Positions 15,575 to 22,377 of a stretch of 27,514 bases of DNA are shown piece after piece; the stretch's first letter is position 1, and every line of letters begins with the position of its first letter. The notes under the pieces are model-generated. The model had not been told where the DNA came from. It saw only the letters and a list, made by a program, of their open reading frames with translations, and searched no databases. The DNA comes from a virus: the IMG/VR virus record IMGVR_UViG_3300036857_000618, positions 1 through 27,514 of that record. One strand, 5' to 3'. The position numbers were made by a program, and so were the translations under genes.

Positions 15575-16897
15575 ATGCCCACGGATACGGGGCGCCTGAA
15601 GGAGCTGAACAAGGCCCTCCAGGCCAAGGCCAGCGAGATCGACGATCTGGCAAACGGCTGGAAGGACGAGACCGGCGAGGGCCACTTTGTCGTTTCCACC
15701 GAACAGCGTGACGCCTACCTCAAGGCCATCAGCGAAGCCGAGGAGATCAAGAGCCTCGTCGTCGCCGAGGAGAAGGCGCGCAACATCCACGAGTTCCTCC
15801 AGCAGCCCGAGCCGGGCTCGGAGGGCGGCCACGAAACCGCCGAGACCGGGCGCGAGCTCCGCCGGAGCATCAAGACGCTCGCCGAGGCGTACCTGGAGTC
15901 GGACGCCTACCGCGAGATGAAGGCGGGCGGGTTCCGCAACTTCGGCCAGATCGCGACGTTCGATACCGGGCTGACCGGGTTCTCCCAGAAGGACGTCTAC
16001 AGCGACATGGCCGGGACCATCCCGATCAACGCGCTCGGCACGCCGCAGAACCTCGGCCTCACCCCGCGCATGTTGCGCCCCGGTCGGGTCCGCGATCTCT
16101 TCCCGGCGGAGACGACCAGCGCGAATCTGCTCTACGGCATTCGCGAAAGCGGCTTCACCAACAACGCCGCCATCGTCTCGGAACGGCGCGCGGCCGACGG
16201 CACCAGCGTGCCGACCGGCGGTGCGACGGACGTGTTCGGACTGAAGCCCAAGAGCAACATCAGCTTCACGACGATCACGTACCCCGTAGCCACCGTAGCC
16301 CACATCCTCTATGCCCACCGCAACACCCTGGACGACGAGCCGCGCCTGCGCGGGTTGATCGACCGGGACATGATCGACGGCATCAAGATGGTCGAGGACG
16401 AGCAGATCCTCTACGGGGACGGCGTTGGCGACAACCTCACCGGGATCATCAACACCCCCGGGGTCCAGACCTACACTGGCCTGTCCTCGGACCCGCGCAC
16501 TGCGCAGATCCGGCGCGCGATGACGCGGGCGATCCTGGCGTACTTCACCCCGACCGGTGTCGTGGTCCACCCGCTCGACTGGGAAGACCTGGAGCTGGAG
16601 CAGGACAACAACGGTGCCTACCGGCTCGCGGTCAACATCGCGGTCGGCGGCGAGCAGCGCATGTGGCGCATGAACGTCGTCGACACCCCCGCCATCACGG
16701 AAGGGCAGTACCTCCTCGGCGCGTTCGGCACTGGGGCGAAGCTGTACGACCGTGAGCAGGTGAACATCCAGGTGAGCACGGAGAACCGCGACCTCTGGGA
16801 GAGGAACGCCGTGACCTTCCGTGCCGAGGAACGCCTGGCCGTGACTGTAGATCGCCCGGAGAGCTTCGTCGTCGGAGCGATCACCACACCGGCGTAA
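15575..16897 (+). CDS. Major capsid protein (HK97 fold)
   Basis: ATG 15575 is preceded by AAAGGAAAG at 15562-15570; an upstream in-frame start at 15536 lacks an SD. The 440-residue protein has a charged helical N-terminal delta/scaffold domain (about 1-105; LKELNKALQAKASEIDDLAN, FLQQPEPGSEGGHETAETGR). The HK97 shell fold follows: an N-arm, an E-loop (ESGFTNNAAIVSERRAADGT), then the P and A domains (LYGDGVGDNLTGIINTPGVQ is the hallmark G-x-G-x2-x2-GI motif). The delta domain is normally removed by the upstream protease. A terminator follows. Confidence 0.92.
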   Translation: MPTDTGRLKELNKALQAKASEIDDLANGWKDETGEGHFVVSTEQRDAYLKAISEAEEIKSLVVAEEKARNIHEFLQQPEPGSEGGHETAETGRELRRSIKTLAEAYLESDAYREMKAGGFRNFGQIATFDTGLTGFSQKDVYSDMAGTIPINALGTPQNLGLTPRMLRPGRVRDLFPAETTSANLLYGIRESGFTNNAAIVSERRAADGTSVPTGGATDVFGLKPKSNISFTTITYPVATVAHILYAHRNTLDDEPRLRGLIDRDMIDGIKMVEDEQILYGDGVGDNLTGIINTPGVQTYTGLSSDPRTAQIRRAMTRAILAYFTPTGVVVHPLDWEDLELEQDNNGAYRLAVNIAVGGEQRMWRMNVVDTPAITEGQYLLGAFGTGAKLYDREQVNIQVSTENRDLWERNAVTFRAEERLAVTVDRPESFVVGAITTPA

Positions 16898-16933
16898 GGT
16901 CACACACCGTCCAAGGGGAACCTCCGCAACCCT

Positions 16934-16975
16934 GGGCGCCCGCCCGGACCACACAGCACCTGGCGGGCGCCCTTT
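16934..16975 (+). terminator. Intrinsic terminator after capsid gene
   Basis: Perfect 11-bp arms GGGCGCCCGCC (16934-16944) and GGCGGGCGCCC (16962-16972) enclose a 17-base loop, then TTT. It should attenuate transcription between the abundant capsid and the toxin gene. Confidence 0.75.
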
Positions 16976-16977
16976 GC

Positions 16978-18693
16978 GTGCCCCCCCACTGGATTCCCGG
17001 TCGTGGACGCAAGGGCCCTTGGGTCGCCACGCTGTCGAACGTGCATGAACTTCAGTGGCGCCTTGGGCGGGTGGCGCTGACGGCGAGACCCCGGCGCGCA
17101 ATCATCCGGGTCACCGAGAGCAAGGTCGTCCGCCGGATCCCGTGGGATCCTCGGTTGCACCCACGGGATCCGCACGGCCAGTTCGCCACCACCGGCTCGA
17201 CGGGGCAGCACCACATCGAGCTGGGGACACCGGGGCGCACGCTCACGGACCGGGAGTACGAGGAGCACGCCAAGGAGATCGAGACGCAGATCGCCGCCGC
17301 GCTCAAGGCGGGCCTGGTCACCAACAAGATGTACACGCTGGGCGGCGACGGCATTACCTACACGCCTGAGCGCGCCGCGCAGCAGAAAGAAGTCGTCGAT
17401 GAGCTGCTCGACAAGTACCGGAACGTCCCGGCCGACGGCAAGGCGATCATCTCTGGCGGACTCGGCGGTGCCGGGAAATCCACGGTGCTGAGCCAATTCG
17501 CGGGCGTGGATATGTCGCAGTACGCGGTGGTCAACCCCGACGACATCAAGGAGCTGATGGTCCAGCACGGCATGGCCCCCGAGGTGCCCGGCCTGACCCC
17601 GATGGAGGCCGCCACGACCTTCCACGAGGAGTCGACGTTCATCGCCCAGACGTTCCTGTCCGCGCTTCTGGGGCAGCGCAAGAACATCATTTGGGACGGC
17701 TCGATGTCGTGGATGCCGTGGATGGACGAGAACCTCGACAAGATGAGGAAGGCCGGATATAGGGACATCGGCGCCGTCTTCGTTGACATTCCGGTGCAGA
17801 ACTCGGCCGACCGGGCACTCAGCCGCTGGCGAGAGGGCCTGGAAATGTATCGCCGGGGCGAAAGCGTTCTGGGAGGCAGGTACATGCCGCCCTCAGTGAT
17901 CAAGCGCAACGCGACCAAGGACGGCAGCAGCGTCAACCGGAAGAACTTCGAGGTGCTCAAGCCAAAATTCGACTCGTGGGAGCTCTGGGACAACTCGGTC
18001 TGGGGCCGGGACCCGGTGGAGGTCGCCAGCAGCCATCCTCGTGGCCGCGCGCTGCCCACGGCCAAACGGGATGTGACGGTTCTGCCCCGGCTGGGGGCAC
18101 ATCCGTTCGGTCAGACGTGGCAGGAAGACCCGGACCGAACGCATCGCGCCGACGGTTTTTGGGCCAAGTCGTACAAGGGCATGCACACCATCAAGACCGC
18201 CTACCGAAACCGTCGCGCCGGGCGCGACCCGCTCGATGGCATGCCGGACGATGTCCTGCAACGACGGTTCAAATACGATCTGCTGCATCCCGGCAACGGC
18301 AACGACAACAATGGCTACACGCTGGACTCGCTCAAGGCTGACATCGAGTCGGCGGTCGACAACATCGATCAACGCCTGGCGAACGCCGATGTCCGCACCA
18401 CGCGGCTGTACCGGGGGTTCCGCACCGACAACCTCTTCACCGTCGGCGAAGAGTTCGACGTCGACCTGGCGTCCTGGACCGAGGACAAGGACTGGGCTGC
18501 CTACTACGCGGGCAAGCAGGACGATCTCAGCGTCGGGAAGTACCCGGTCATCATGCGGATGCAGGGCAAAAAGCACAGCGTGCCGGTCGGCGCGCTAGTG
18601 CACCAGAGGGAGCATCTCGCGCGGGGCCGCTACCGCGTCGTAAAAGCCTACAAGCGGGGGATGTATCAAGTCGTCGTTGTGGAGGAGCTGTGA
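16978..18693 (+). CDS. Double toxin: zeta-type kinase plus R-S-E ADP-ribosyltransferase, with HPRD cargo motif
   Basis: The start is uncertain: GTG 16978 touches the terminator, while GTG 17041 and 17071 are alternatives without a clear SD. Residues 56-69 carry WDPRLHPRDPHGQF. About 145-340 is a zeta-toxin P-loop kinase: Walker A GGLGGAGKS with K167, N186-P-D-D189-I-K, and the FHEESTFIAQTFLSALLG helix before IIWDGS. Zeta toxins phosphorylate UDP-N-acetylglucosamine. The C-terminus is an R-S-E-class mono-ADP-ribosyltransferase: LYRG with R479, S499-W-T, then Q543-R-E545 in HQREHLARGRYRVV. The position directly after the capsid gene suggests packaging and injection, like phage T4 Alt. Targets are unknown. 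Confidence 0.85.
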   Translation: MPPHWIPGRGRKGPWVATLSNVHELQWRLGRVALTARPRRAIIRVTESKVVRRIPWDPRLHPRDPHGQFATTGSTGQHHIELGTPGRTLTDREYEEHAKEIETQIAAALKAGLVTNKMYTLGGDGITYTPERAAQQKEVVDELLDKYRNVPADGKAIISGGLGGAGKSTVLSQFAGVDMSQYAVVNPDDIKELMVQHGMAPEVPGLTPMEAATTFHEESTFIAQTFLSALLGQRKNIIWDGSMSWMPWMDENLDKMRKAGYRDIGAVFVDIPVQNSADRALSRWREGLEMYRRGESVLGGRYMPPSVIKRNATKDGSSVNRKNFEVLKPKFDSWELWDNSVWGRDPVEVASSHPRGRALPTAKRDVTVLPRLGAHPFGQTWQEDPDRTHRADGFWAKSYKGMHTIKTAYRNRRAGRDPLDGMPDDVLQRRFKYDLLHPGNGNDNNGYTLDSLKADIESAVDNIDQRLANADVRTTRLYRGFRTDNLFTVGEEFDVDLASWTEDKDWAAYYAGKQDDLSVGKYPVIMRMQGKKHSVPVGALVHQREHLARGRYRVVKAYKRGMYQVVVVEEL

Positions 18694-18812
18694 CGGACCG
18701 GCGCAAGGAGATGGACCAGCCGCAGGCGAAGTACGACGAGGAAATGAAGCCCGTCAAGCTGGCGCTATTGAGACGGCTCGCGCGCAGGTTCCGCGCGCCG
18801 AAGGACGCCTGA
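18690..18812 (+). CDS. Small protein coupled to the toxin, 40 aa
   Basis: GTG 18690 overlaps the toxin stop as GTGA, with GGAGGAG at 18681-18687. The 40-residue product is highly charged (TDRRKEMDQPQAKYDEEMKP) with a basic helical end (LALLRRLARRFRAP). Translational coupling to a toxin gene is the classical place for an antitoxin or immunity partner. The size would be small for binding two domains, so this is only a hypothesis. An alternative is a virion accessory peptide. Confidence 0.5.
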   Translation: MTDRRKEMDQPQAKYDEEMKPVKLALLRRLARRFRAPKDA

Positions 18813-18822
18813 GGGGGGCGAG

Positions 18823-19086
18823 GTGACCCACGTCAAGGAGCTGCTTTCGGACCTCGCCGACGGCACGGTCACCCTCGATCAGGTCGCGCGGGACTTCGCG
18901 CGGCGGGACTGGCCGATTCTGTCCCCGGCGCCGACCGACTACGAAGCGGCGGTCGAGCGAGAGCTGCGCGACGCTGAGCCGTACCCCGAAGACTCATGGG
19001 GCGAGGTGATGGAGGCCTACTCCGTCGGGACGATCACAGACGGGCAATACCGGGCGCTCTTCGCGGCCCGCCAGCGGCGGGCGTAG
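18823..19086 (+). CDS. Small hypothetical protein, 87 aa
   Basis: GTG 18823 is preceded by GGGGGGCGAG. It is acidic and helical. The N-terminal KELLSDLADGTVTLDQVARD and the C-terminal EVMEAYSVGTITDGQYRALF show two similar 'xxG-T(V/I)T-(L/D)-xQ' turns, suggesting an internal duplication of a helix-turn-helix-like unit. It ends the capsid/toxin transcription unit, ahead of the tandem hairpins at 19166-19316. Either a head-completion factor or a toxin partner would fit; neither is proven. Confidence 0.6.
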   Translation: MTHVKELLSDLADGTVTLDQVARDFARRDWPILSPAPTDYEAAVERELRDAEPYPEDSWGEVMEAYSVGTITDGQYRALFAARQRRA

Positions 19087-19165
19087 CACGCTCAATCGGA
19101 CGGCGTTTGCTCATCGGCGGCGTGGGGCCGGAGACGTCGCGCTAGGCTTGCCGCTGTTGAGCCCT

Positions 19166-19316
19166 CTTCCCCCCGCACGGGGAGGTTGGGTCTGACGGTG
19201 CCGATGCCCGCCGGTTTGCCCAGCATTCCGGCGGGCATCATCGTGAGCGAATCGAGAGGCCGGGGCCACCAAAGGGTGGGAGCTGCTCCCCGGCCTCTCC
19301 CCCGTTCCGGGGTTTT
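19166..19316 (+). terminator. Cluster of hairpins ending the head module
   Basis: Four successive inverted repeats fill the 327-base gap: 19166-19185 (7 bp); GATGCCCGCCGG/CCGGCGGGCATC at 19203-19214/19228-19239 (12 bp); GAGAGGCCGGGG/CCCCGGCCTCTC at 19254-19265/19288-19299 (12 bp); and CCCCG/CGGGG at 19300-19312 followed by TTTT. The last is a proper intrinsic terminator. The remaining gap holds a TACGGT -10 at 19333-19338 and no gene. Confidence 0.65.
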
Positions 19317-19413
19317 CGTCGGCCGGGCTTGCTACGGTGTCAGGGGCGTCCGTCAGAATCCGGATACAGAACCCAACGGGCGCCCTCCGTACGCACAAAA
19401 GGGGCCGCCCGCA

Positions 19414-19608
19414 GTGCAGTACACCTTCCCGCCCGCCGCCTACCCTTACGTGATCGAATATTTCGATCCGGCGACGAACGATCTCCTGGCCACGTTCCGG
19501 GTGCATCTACCCACGGAGCGAACCATCGTTCCTCCGTCGCTGGGGCGCCCCATCCGGATCAGGGCCACCTGGGCGGACGGAAACACTGAAGACCAAACGT
19601 ACAAGTAG
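19414..19608 (+). CDS. Small beta-rich hypothetical protein, 64 aa
   Basis: GTG 19414 is preferred because AAAAGGGG lies nine bases upstream and a TACGGT -10 lies at 19333-19338; the longer ORF from 19186 runs through the hairpin cluster. The product alternates strands (YVIEYFDPATNDLLATFRV, PIRIRATWADGNTEDQTY) and is rich in aromatic and Pro residues, like small phage accessory beta-sandwich peptides. A hairpin with GACCGCC/GGCGGTC arms (19612-19618/19639-19645) follows. Function unknown. Confidence 0.55.
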   Translation: MQYTFPPAAYPYVIEYFDPATNDLLATFRVHLPTERTIVPPSLGRPIRIRATWADGNTEDQTYK

Positions 19609-19678
19609 CGCGACCGCCCCACGCGGGGCGTTGCGTGAGGCGGTCTCTGGCGGGAAGGTGGCTGCTAGCAGGCCCTTT

Positions 19679-19795
19679 CTAGCAGCAGCGGTAGGTGGAG
19701 GTAGCCGAGGCCACCCCCGCCGTCGCCGCAGTCGCCGCGAACACGGTCGCTAGAGCGATCGCGATGGCGGCGATGAGCCGGATTGCGCGGGACAT
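19679..19795 (-). CDS. Small secreted peptide, 38 aa
   Basis: Minus-strand ATG at 19795 with AAAGGAG eight bases upstream. The protein is almost entirely a Sec-type signal peptide: a basic start (MSRAIR), a hydrophobic core (LIAAIAIALATVFAATAATA) and an AxA-like region (VASA), leaving a mature end of only about seven residues ending in two cysteines (TSTYRCC). A TATAGT -10 candidate lies at 19848-19853 (minus strand). It runs opposite to the flanking genes. It could be a membrane-anchored or secreted micro-peptide, or the remnant of a longer secreted protein. No homologue recognised. Confidence 0.55.
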   Translation of the reverse strand: MSRAIRLIAAIAIALATVFAATAATAGVASATSTYRCC

Positions 19796-19958
19796 GGGTG
19801 AGGCTCCTTTCGCAGAGCGTGAACCTCCGCTGACACAGCAGTAAAGGACTATACCGACGATTGGTCAACAACCGTCCCGGCGAACGGCCGCTCTCTCGCG
19901 GCGCCACGCGGGGGGGCGTTCCAGTTCTAGTGCTAAAGACCCACACACTGAGTTGCCG

Positions 19959-19964
19959 TACGGT
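19959..19964 (+). promoter_or_regulatory. -10 box for leaderless gene
   Basis: TACGGT ends eight bases before GTG 19973, so transcription would begin at or next to the start codon. No SD and no clear -35 are present. Confidence 0.4.
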
Positions 19965-19972
19965 AGCGTTCC

Positions 19973-20326
19973 GTGACTACCATCGTTGTCCGCGTGCTGG
20001 GTCGCGACGTTCTTGAGCTGACGTTCAGGGGCGCCCCGCAGGACTCGCCGGAAGCCGCTCCCGAACCCGAGCGACTCCTGGGGTTCTCCGGCGGGGCCAT
20101 CGTTCAAGCGGAGCGCTCGTGGCTGGACACGAACGACGACATGGCGGTGAATGCCCGTGAGCCTGGCCATCGACGCGCCTTCGGTTTCGGTTTCGAAAGG
20201 GACGTCGCCACTGGTCGGGACCTAGACTTGCACCCGTGCCTTGGACCCCTTCCGTCGGCGCGATCGGCCTCACCTCCGCCTACGGCTGGGCCTCGGTCAT
20301 CACCGCCGTTGGGCAGTTTGCCCTGA
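19973..20326 (+). CDS. Hypothetical protein, 117 aa, apparently leaderless
   Basis: GTG 19973 has no SD but a TACGGT -10 eight bases upstream. The N-terminal half reads like a small beta-strand protein (TTIVVRVLGRDVLELTFRG), followed by an acidic Pro linker and FGFGFERDVATGRDLDL. The last 90 bases overlap the next gene in another frame and are low-complexity Pro/Ser, so the natural product may be shorter or the 3' end may have drifted. The protospacer matched by the array (20194-20227) lies in its 3' part. Function unknown. Confidence 0.45.
   Translation: MTTIVVRVLGRDVLELTFRGAPQDSPEAAPEPERLLGFSGGAIVQAERSWLDTNDDMAVNAREPGHRRAFGFGFERDVATGRDLDLHPCLGPLPSARSASPPPTAGPRSSPPLGSLP
20194..20227 (-). 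other. Protospacer matched by array spacer 27335-27368
   Basis: The minus strand here equals the array spacer at 32 of 34 positions; mismatches fall at spacer positions 24 and 31. The identity starts and stops exactly at the spacer edges. On the matching strand the 5' flank plus the first base reads AAG, the canonical type I-E PAM. It covers the end of the 19973 ORF and most of the TAGACT -10 of the 20236 gene. Confidence 0.85.
20223..20228 (+). promoter_or_regulatory. -10 box for leaderless gene
   Basis: TAGACT ends seven bases before GTG 20236; no SD is visible, which predicts a leaderless mRNA. Five of the six bases lie in the protospacer. Confidence 0.45.
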
Positions 20327-20736
20327 CCGATCCCGCTCCGTTCACACACGCGCTCGTCGTGCTGGACGGCCAGACAGCCATGGAGCCGTGGCCGAACGGC
20401 GCCCGGCATGTGAGCCTGGCCGATTTTGATGACTTCCCGATCACCTACATAACTCCGTCGTTGAACGACCACGAGCGAAGCGCCGTAGCGGCGGCTGCGC
20501 GGTCCCTGGACGGCGTGCCATACCGGGTGCGGGATTACCAGGCGCTGGCGTTGTGGCGGCTCGGATGGCACGGCAAACGAGTCGGCCGTACGGTCGCCGA
20601 CTCCCGATATCTACTCCCGGGCCAGTTCGTCGCGGAGACATACCGGCGCGCCGGGCGTCCGCTGTTCGACGATGCCATGGATGTGACCGTCGGGGACCTC
20701 GGAACATTGCTGATACAGGGGCTGCTATCCCGCTAG
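20236..20736 (+). CDS. NlpC/P60-like (YiiX/DUF830-type) fold protein lacking the catalytic cysteine
   Basis: GTG 20236, apparently leaderless. The 166-residue protein shows the papain-like amidase layout of the YiiX branch: FTHALVVLDGQ with the His, EPWPNGARHVSLADF, then YRVRDYQALALWRLG, and LLPGQFVAETYRRAG. In active relatives the last segment reads C-S-x-F/L-V; here the Cys-Ser is Pro-Gly, and the protein has no cysteine at all. It is therefore probably inactive as a peptidase and may bind peptidoglycan or lipids. Its stop is tail-to-tail with the GntR gene, both stops sharing one CTAG. Confidence 0.6.
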   Translation: MPWTPSVGAIGLTSAYGWASVITAVGQFALTDPAPFTHALVVLDGQTAMEPWPNGARHVSLADFDDFPITYITPSLNDHERSAVAAAARSLDGVPYRVRDYQALALWRLGWHGKRVGRTVADSRYLLPGQFVAETYRRAGRPLFDDAMDVTVGDLGTLLIQGLLSR

Positions 20737-21497
20737 GACAGCAGCTTTCCCTCGCGCAGATCAACGTGAAAGCGCGGCTGATAGCGGGTGGAGTCGGCCA
20801 CGATGATCCGGTACTCGACGGAATTGCCACGGTCGTCGAACGTTGTCCGCCGTTCGATGAACACCACTCCAGCGCGCGGGCGGAACTCGGCCAGCTCTTC
20901 GGTGGTGGCCGAGCGCGTGGTGTACCTGAAATCGGCCGTCGCGGGCCGGTGCCCGAGCGCGGTAAGCGCTCCGTATGTACCGCCGTGGACCTTCCCGGGC
21001 CGCGCTAGCGGGGTGCCCTGGACGAGGGAGTAGGGGTACCACGCGGTCGAGACGCCGACCGGGACGTCGTCGATATGCAGCTGGCGACTGCGCCGGACGC
21101 TGGAGCGTGATCCGGCGGGCAGCCCCAGCGCCTCTGCCGCCTCGTCGCTCGCCTCCTCGCGCGCAACTTCGATTGGCACCATGTTGCCGTTCACTCCCGC
21201 CGCCGCGCACGCGGTCTCCCATGGCCCTGCGCTGCCGCCCGGCTCCAGTACCTCGCGGAAGCTGTTGAACTGAATCGGGACGGCGCGCCAGTCCTGAACT
21301 ACGGTGCCTCGGCGCCTTACCCGGCGTACCAGGCCCTCGCGCTCCAGCACGCCGAGCGCGGATCGCACGGTCTCGATGGCCACGCCGATGTTTGCTGCCA
21401 ATATGTCGATCTTGGGAAGCGTGTCGCCCGGCTGCCAAAGTCCCGCGTATATGTCGTCGCGGAGCCTGGCCGCCAGCTCCTGGTACTTCGCAACCAC
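20733..21497 (-). CDS. GntR-family (UTRA/HutC type) transcriptional repressor
   Basis: Start GTG 21497 with GGTGAT as SD; GTG 21506 and TTG 21509 are alternatives. Residues about 1-66 form the GntR winged helix (AKYQELAARLRDDIYAGLWQ, PGDTLPKIDILAANIGV, TVRSALGVLEREGLV, RRRGTVV). Residues about 95-250 are a UTRA effector domain (SRQLHIDDVPVGVSTAWYP, ending VADSTRYQPRFHVDL). Palindromic TAGATC/GATCTA sites at 21515-21528 and 21564-21571 lie between this gene and the divergent operon, predicting autorepression and control of 21623-22083. The UTRA domain suggests a small-molecule signal. Confidence 0.8.
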   Translation of the reverse strand: MVAKYQELAARLRDDIYAGLWQPGDTLPKIDILAANIGVAIETVRSALGVLEREGLVRRVRRRGTVVQDWRAVPIQFNSFREVLEPGGSAGPWETACAAAGVNGNMVPIEVAREEASDEAAEALGLPAGSRSSVRRSRQLHIDDVPVGVSTAWYPYSLVQGTPLARPGKVHGGTYGALTALGHRPATADFRYTTRSATTEELAEFRPRAGVVFIERRTTFDDRGNSVEYRIIVADSTRYQPRFHVDLREGKLLS

Positions 21498-21514
21498 AAT
21501 GATCACCAATCGGT

Positions 21515-21571
21515 TAGATCCAGATCTATTGACAGACCCGCCTAACCCCAGCTACGTTTCCTCTAGATCTA
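21515..21571 (+). promoter_or_regulatory. Promoter with two GntR-type operators
   Basis: TAGATC-CA-GATCTA (21515-21528) abuts a perfect -35 TTGACA (21529-21534). The -10 TACGTT (21553-21558) follows after 18 bases. The palindrome TAGATCTA (21564-21571) covers the expected start site. A repressor bound at both would block the promoter and the divergent gntR start. Confidence 0.7.
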
Positions 21572-21622
21572 TTCCCTTGACCATACAGGGCATGTACTTA
21601 CCTCCCTCAGGAGGGGTCGCGT

Positions 21623-21778
21623 ATGGACATCATCGACGTCACATGGGGTGCGAGGGTTTGCCTCGGGTGTTTCGTGATGTGGGGGTTTGAGCAGGGTCTG
21701 AGGTGTTGGTGGTGCGGACGGCCGGGGCTGACCATCGCCCAGTACGAGGCCCGCGAGCCGGTGACGGTGAACGCATGA
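21623..21778 (+). CDS. Cys/Trp-rich small protein, 51 aa
   Basis: ATG 21623 with a strong SD AGGAGGGG (21609-21616). The 51-residue product has two Cys-rich hydrophobic runs (VCLGCFVMWGF and LRCWWCGRPG), giving C-x2-C and C-x2-C, a possible zinc ribbon. Its stop overlaps the next start (ATGA 21775-21778), so the pair is coupled and jointly controlled by the GntR promoter. No family recognised. Confidence 0.65.
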   Translation: MDIIDVTWGARVCLGCFVMWGFEQGLRCWWCGRPGLTIAQYEAREPVTVNA

Positions 21779-22083
21779 CGATCATGACGGGCTTGACGCA
21801 CGGCGAGATCGCGATCGCTCTGTACGCCGCCGAGGCGGTCACCGGGGTGTCGTTGTCGGCCGATGCCATCGAGGCGTTGCACACACTGGGCGTGTCCCGC
21901 CTCGGCGGCGCCGGGCAGCTTCGGCGCCTCACCGAGGAGATGCGGCGCTGGGATCACCTCGTTCTTGATGGCCTTCTGACGGCCGACGAACACGAGATCT
22001 TGGTACGGCATCGCTGGCCTGACGAGGTCCGCTTCGACTGGTGCTTTGGGCTGGCGGCCCGGTACGAGCCGTCCATGAGCTAG
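21775..22083 (+). CDS. Hypothetical protein, 102 aa, GntR-controlled
   Basis: ATG 21775 overlaps the previous stop by four bases. The protein is helical and soluble: GEIAIALYAAEAVTGVSLSA, EALHTLGVSRLGG, then a basic helix and DEHEILVRHRWPDEVRFDW. No catalytic motif is clear. A hairpin (22088-22127) terminates the operon. Coupling to a tiny Cys-rich protein under a GntR repressor resembles a regulated accessory cassette, perhaps superinfection or defence-related, but there is no direct evidence. Confidence 0.65.
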   Translation: MTIMTGLTHGEIAIALYAAEAVTGVSLSADAIEALHTLGVSRLGGAGQLRRLTEEMRRWDHLVLDGLLTADEHEILVRHRWPDEVRFDWCFGLAARYEPSMS

Positions 22084-22087
22084 CGGT

Positions 22088-22127
22088 CGGGGGTCCCGCC
22101 CACTGGGGTGAGCGACCGGGGCCCCCG
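22088..22127. terminator. Bidirectional hairpin between convergent genes
   Basis: Arms CGGGGGTCCCG (22088-22098) and CGGGGCCCCCG (22117-22127) pair over 11 bp with one wobble. It lies between the plus-strand operon ending at 22083 and the minus-strand gene ending at 22139, so it can serve both. No T tract. Confidence 0.5.
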
Positions 22128-22138
22128 CCGCTGCTTCG

Positions 22139-22318
22139 TCAGCCAGAGAAGACCGGGTGGTTGGTCAGACTGAGCGCGATGTCCGACAACACGTCTCCCA
22201 CACTGACGCTGACGTTCGTCTTGGGGCCGTTGCCGGTCACGTCAGCCTGCGCCGCACTGCCGCCAGCGAACAGCATGAATCCTGTGATCGCGGTGAGCGC
22301 CGTCATCTTGCGGATCAT
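22139..22318 (-). CDS. Small secreted protein, 59 aa
   Basis: Minus-strand ATG at 22318 with the SD GAGAGGGG. Residues 1-25 are a Sec signal peptide (MIRKMTALTAITGFMLFAGG, then SAAQA as the cleavage site). The mature 34 residues (DVTGNGPKTNVSVSVGDVLS and onward) are small, polar and end in a hydrophobic stretch, like short secreted peptides of filamentous actinobacteria. A minus-strand -10 candidate TAAGTT lies at 22345-22350. The strand opposite to the phage genes and the host-like character may mark an inserted or moron gene. Confidence 0.6.
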   Translation of the reverse strand: MIRKMTALTAITGFMLFAGGSAAQADVTGNGPKTNVSVSVGDVLSDIALSLTNHPVFSG

Positions 22319-22365
22319 GATTTCCCCTCTCGTTGGTGAGGGGGAACTTAGTGCGCACGGCCTGT

Positions 22366-22371
22366 TACGGT
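22366..22371 (+). promoter_or_regulatory. -10 box for leaderless gene
   Basis: TACGGT ends six bases before GTG 22378; no SD. It predicts a leaderless transcript of the peptidoglycan-binding protein. Confidence 0.45.
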
Positions 22372-22377
22372 CCGCGC

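Noticed and set aside
15368-17101. Long minus-strand ORF of 577 codons over the capsid gene
   Set aside because: It is an antisense shadow typical of high-GC coding sequence; the plus frame has the HK97 capsid fold, an SD and terminators.
18697-18708. 12-nt identity between array spacer 26744-26780 and the small gene after the toxin
   Set aside because: Only 12 contiguous bases (CCGGCGCAAGGA on the plus strand) with many mismatches beyond; expected by chance in a GC-rich window of this size.
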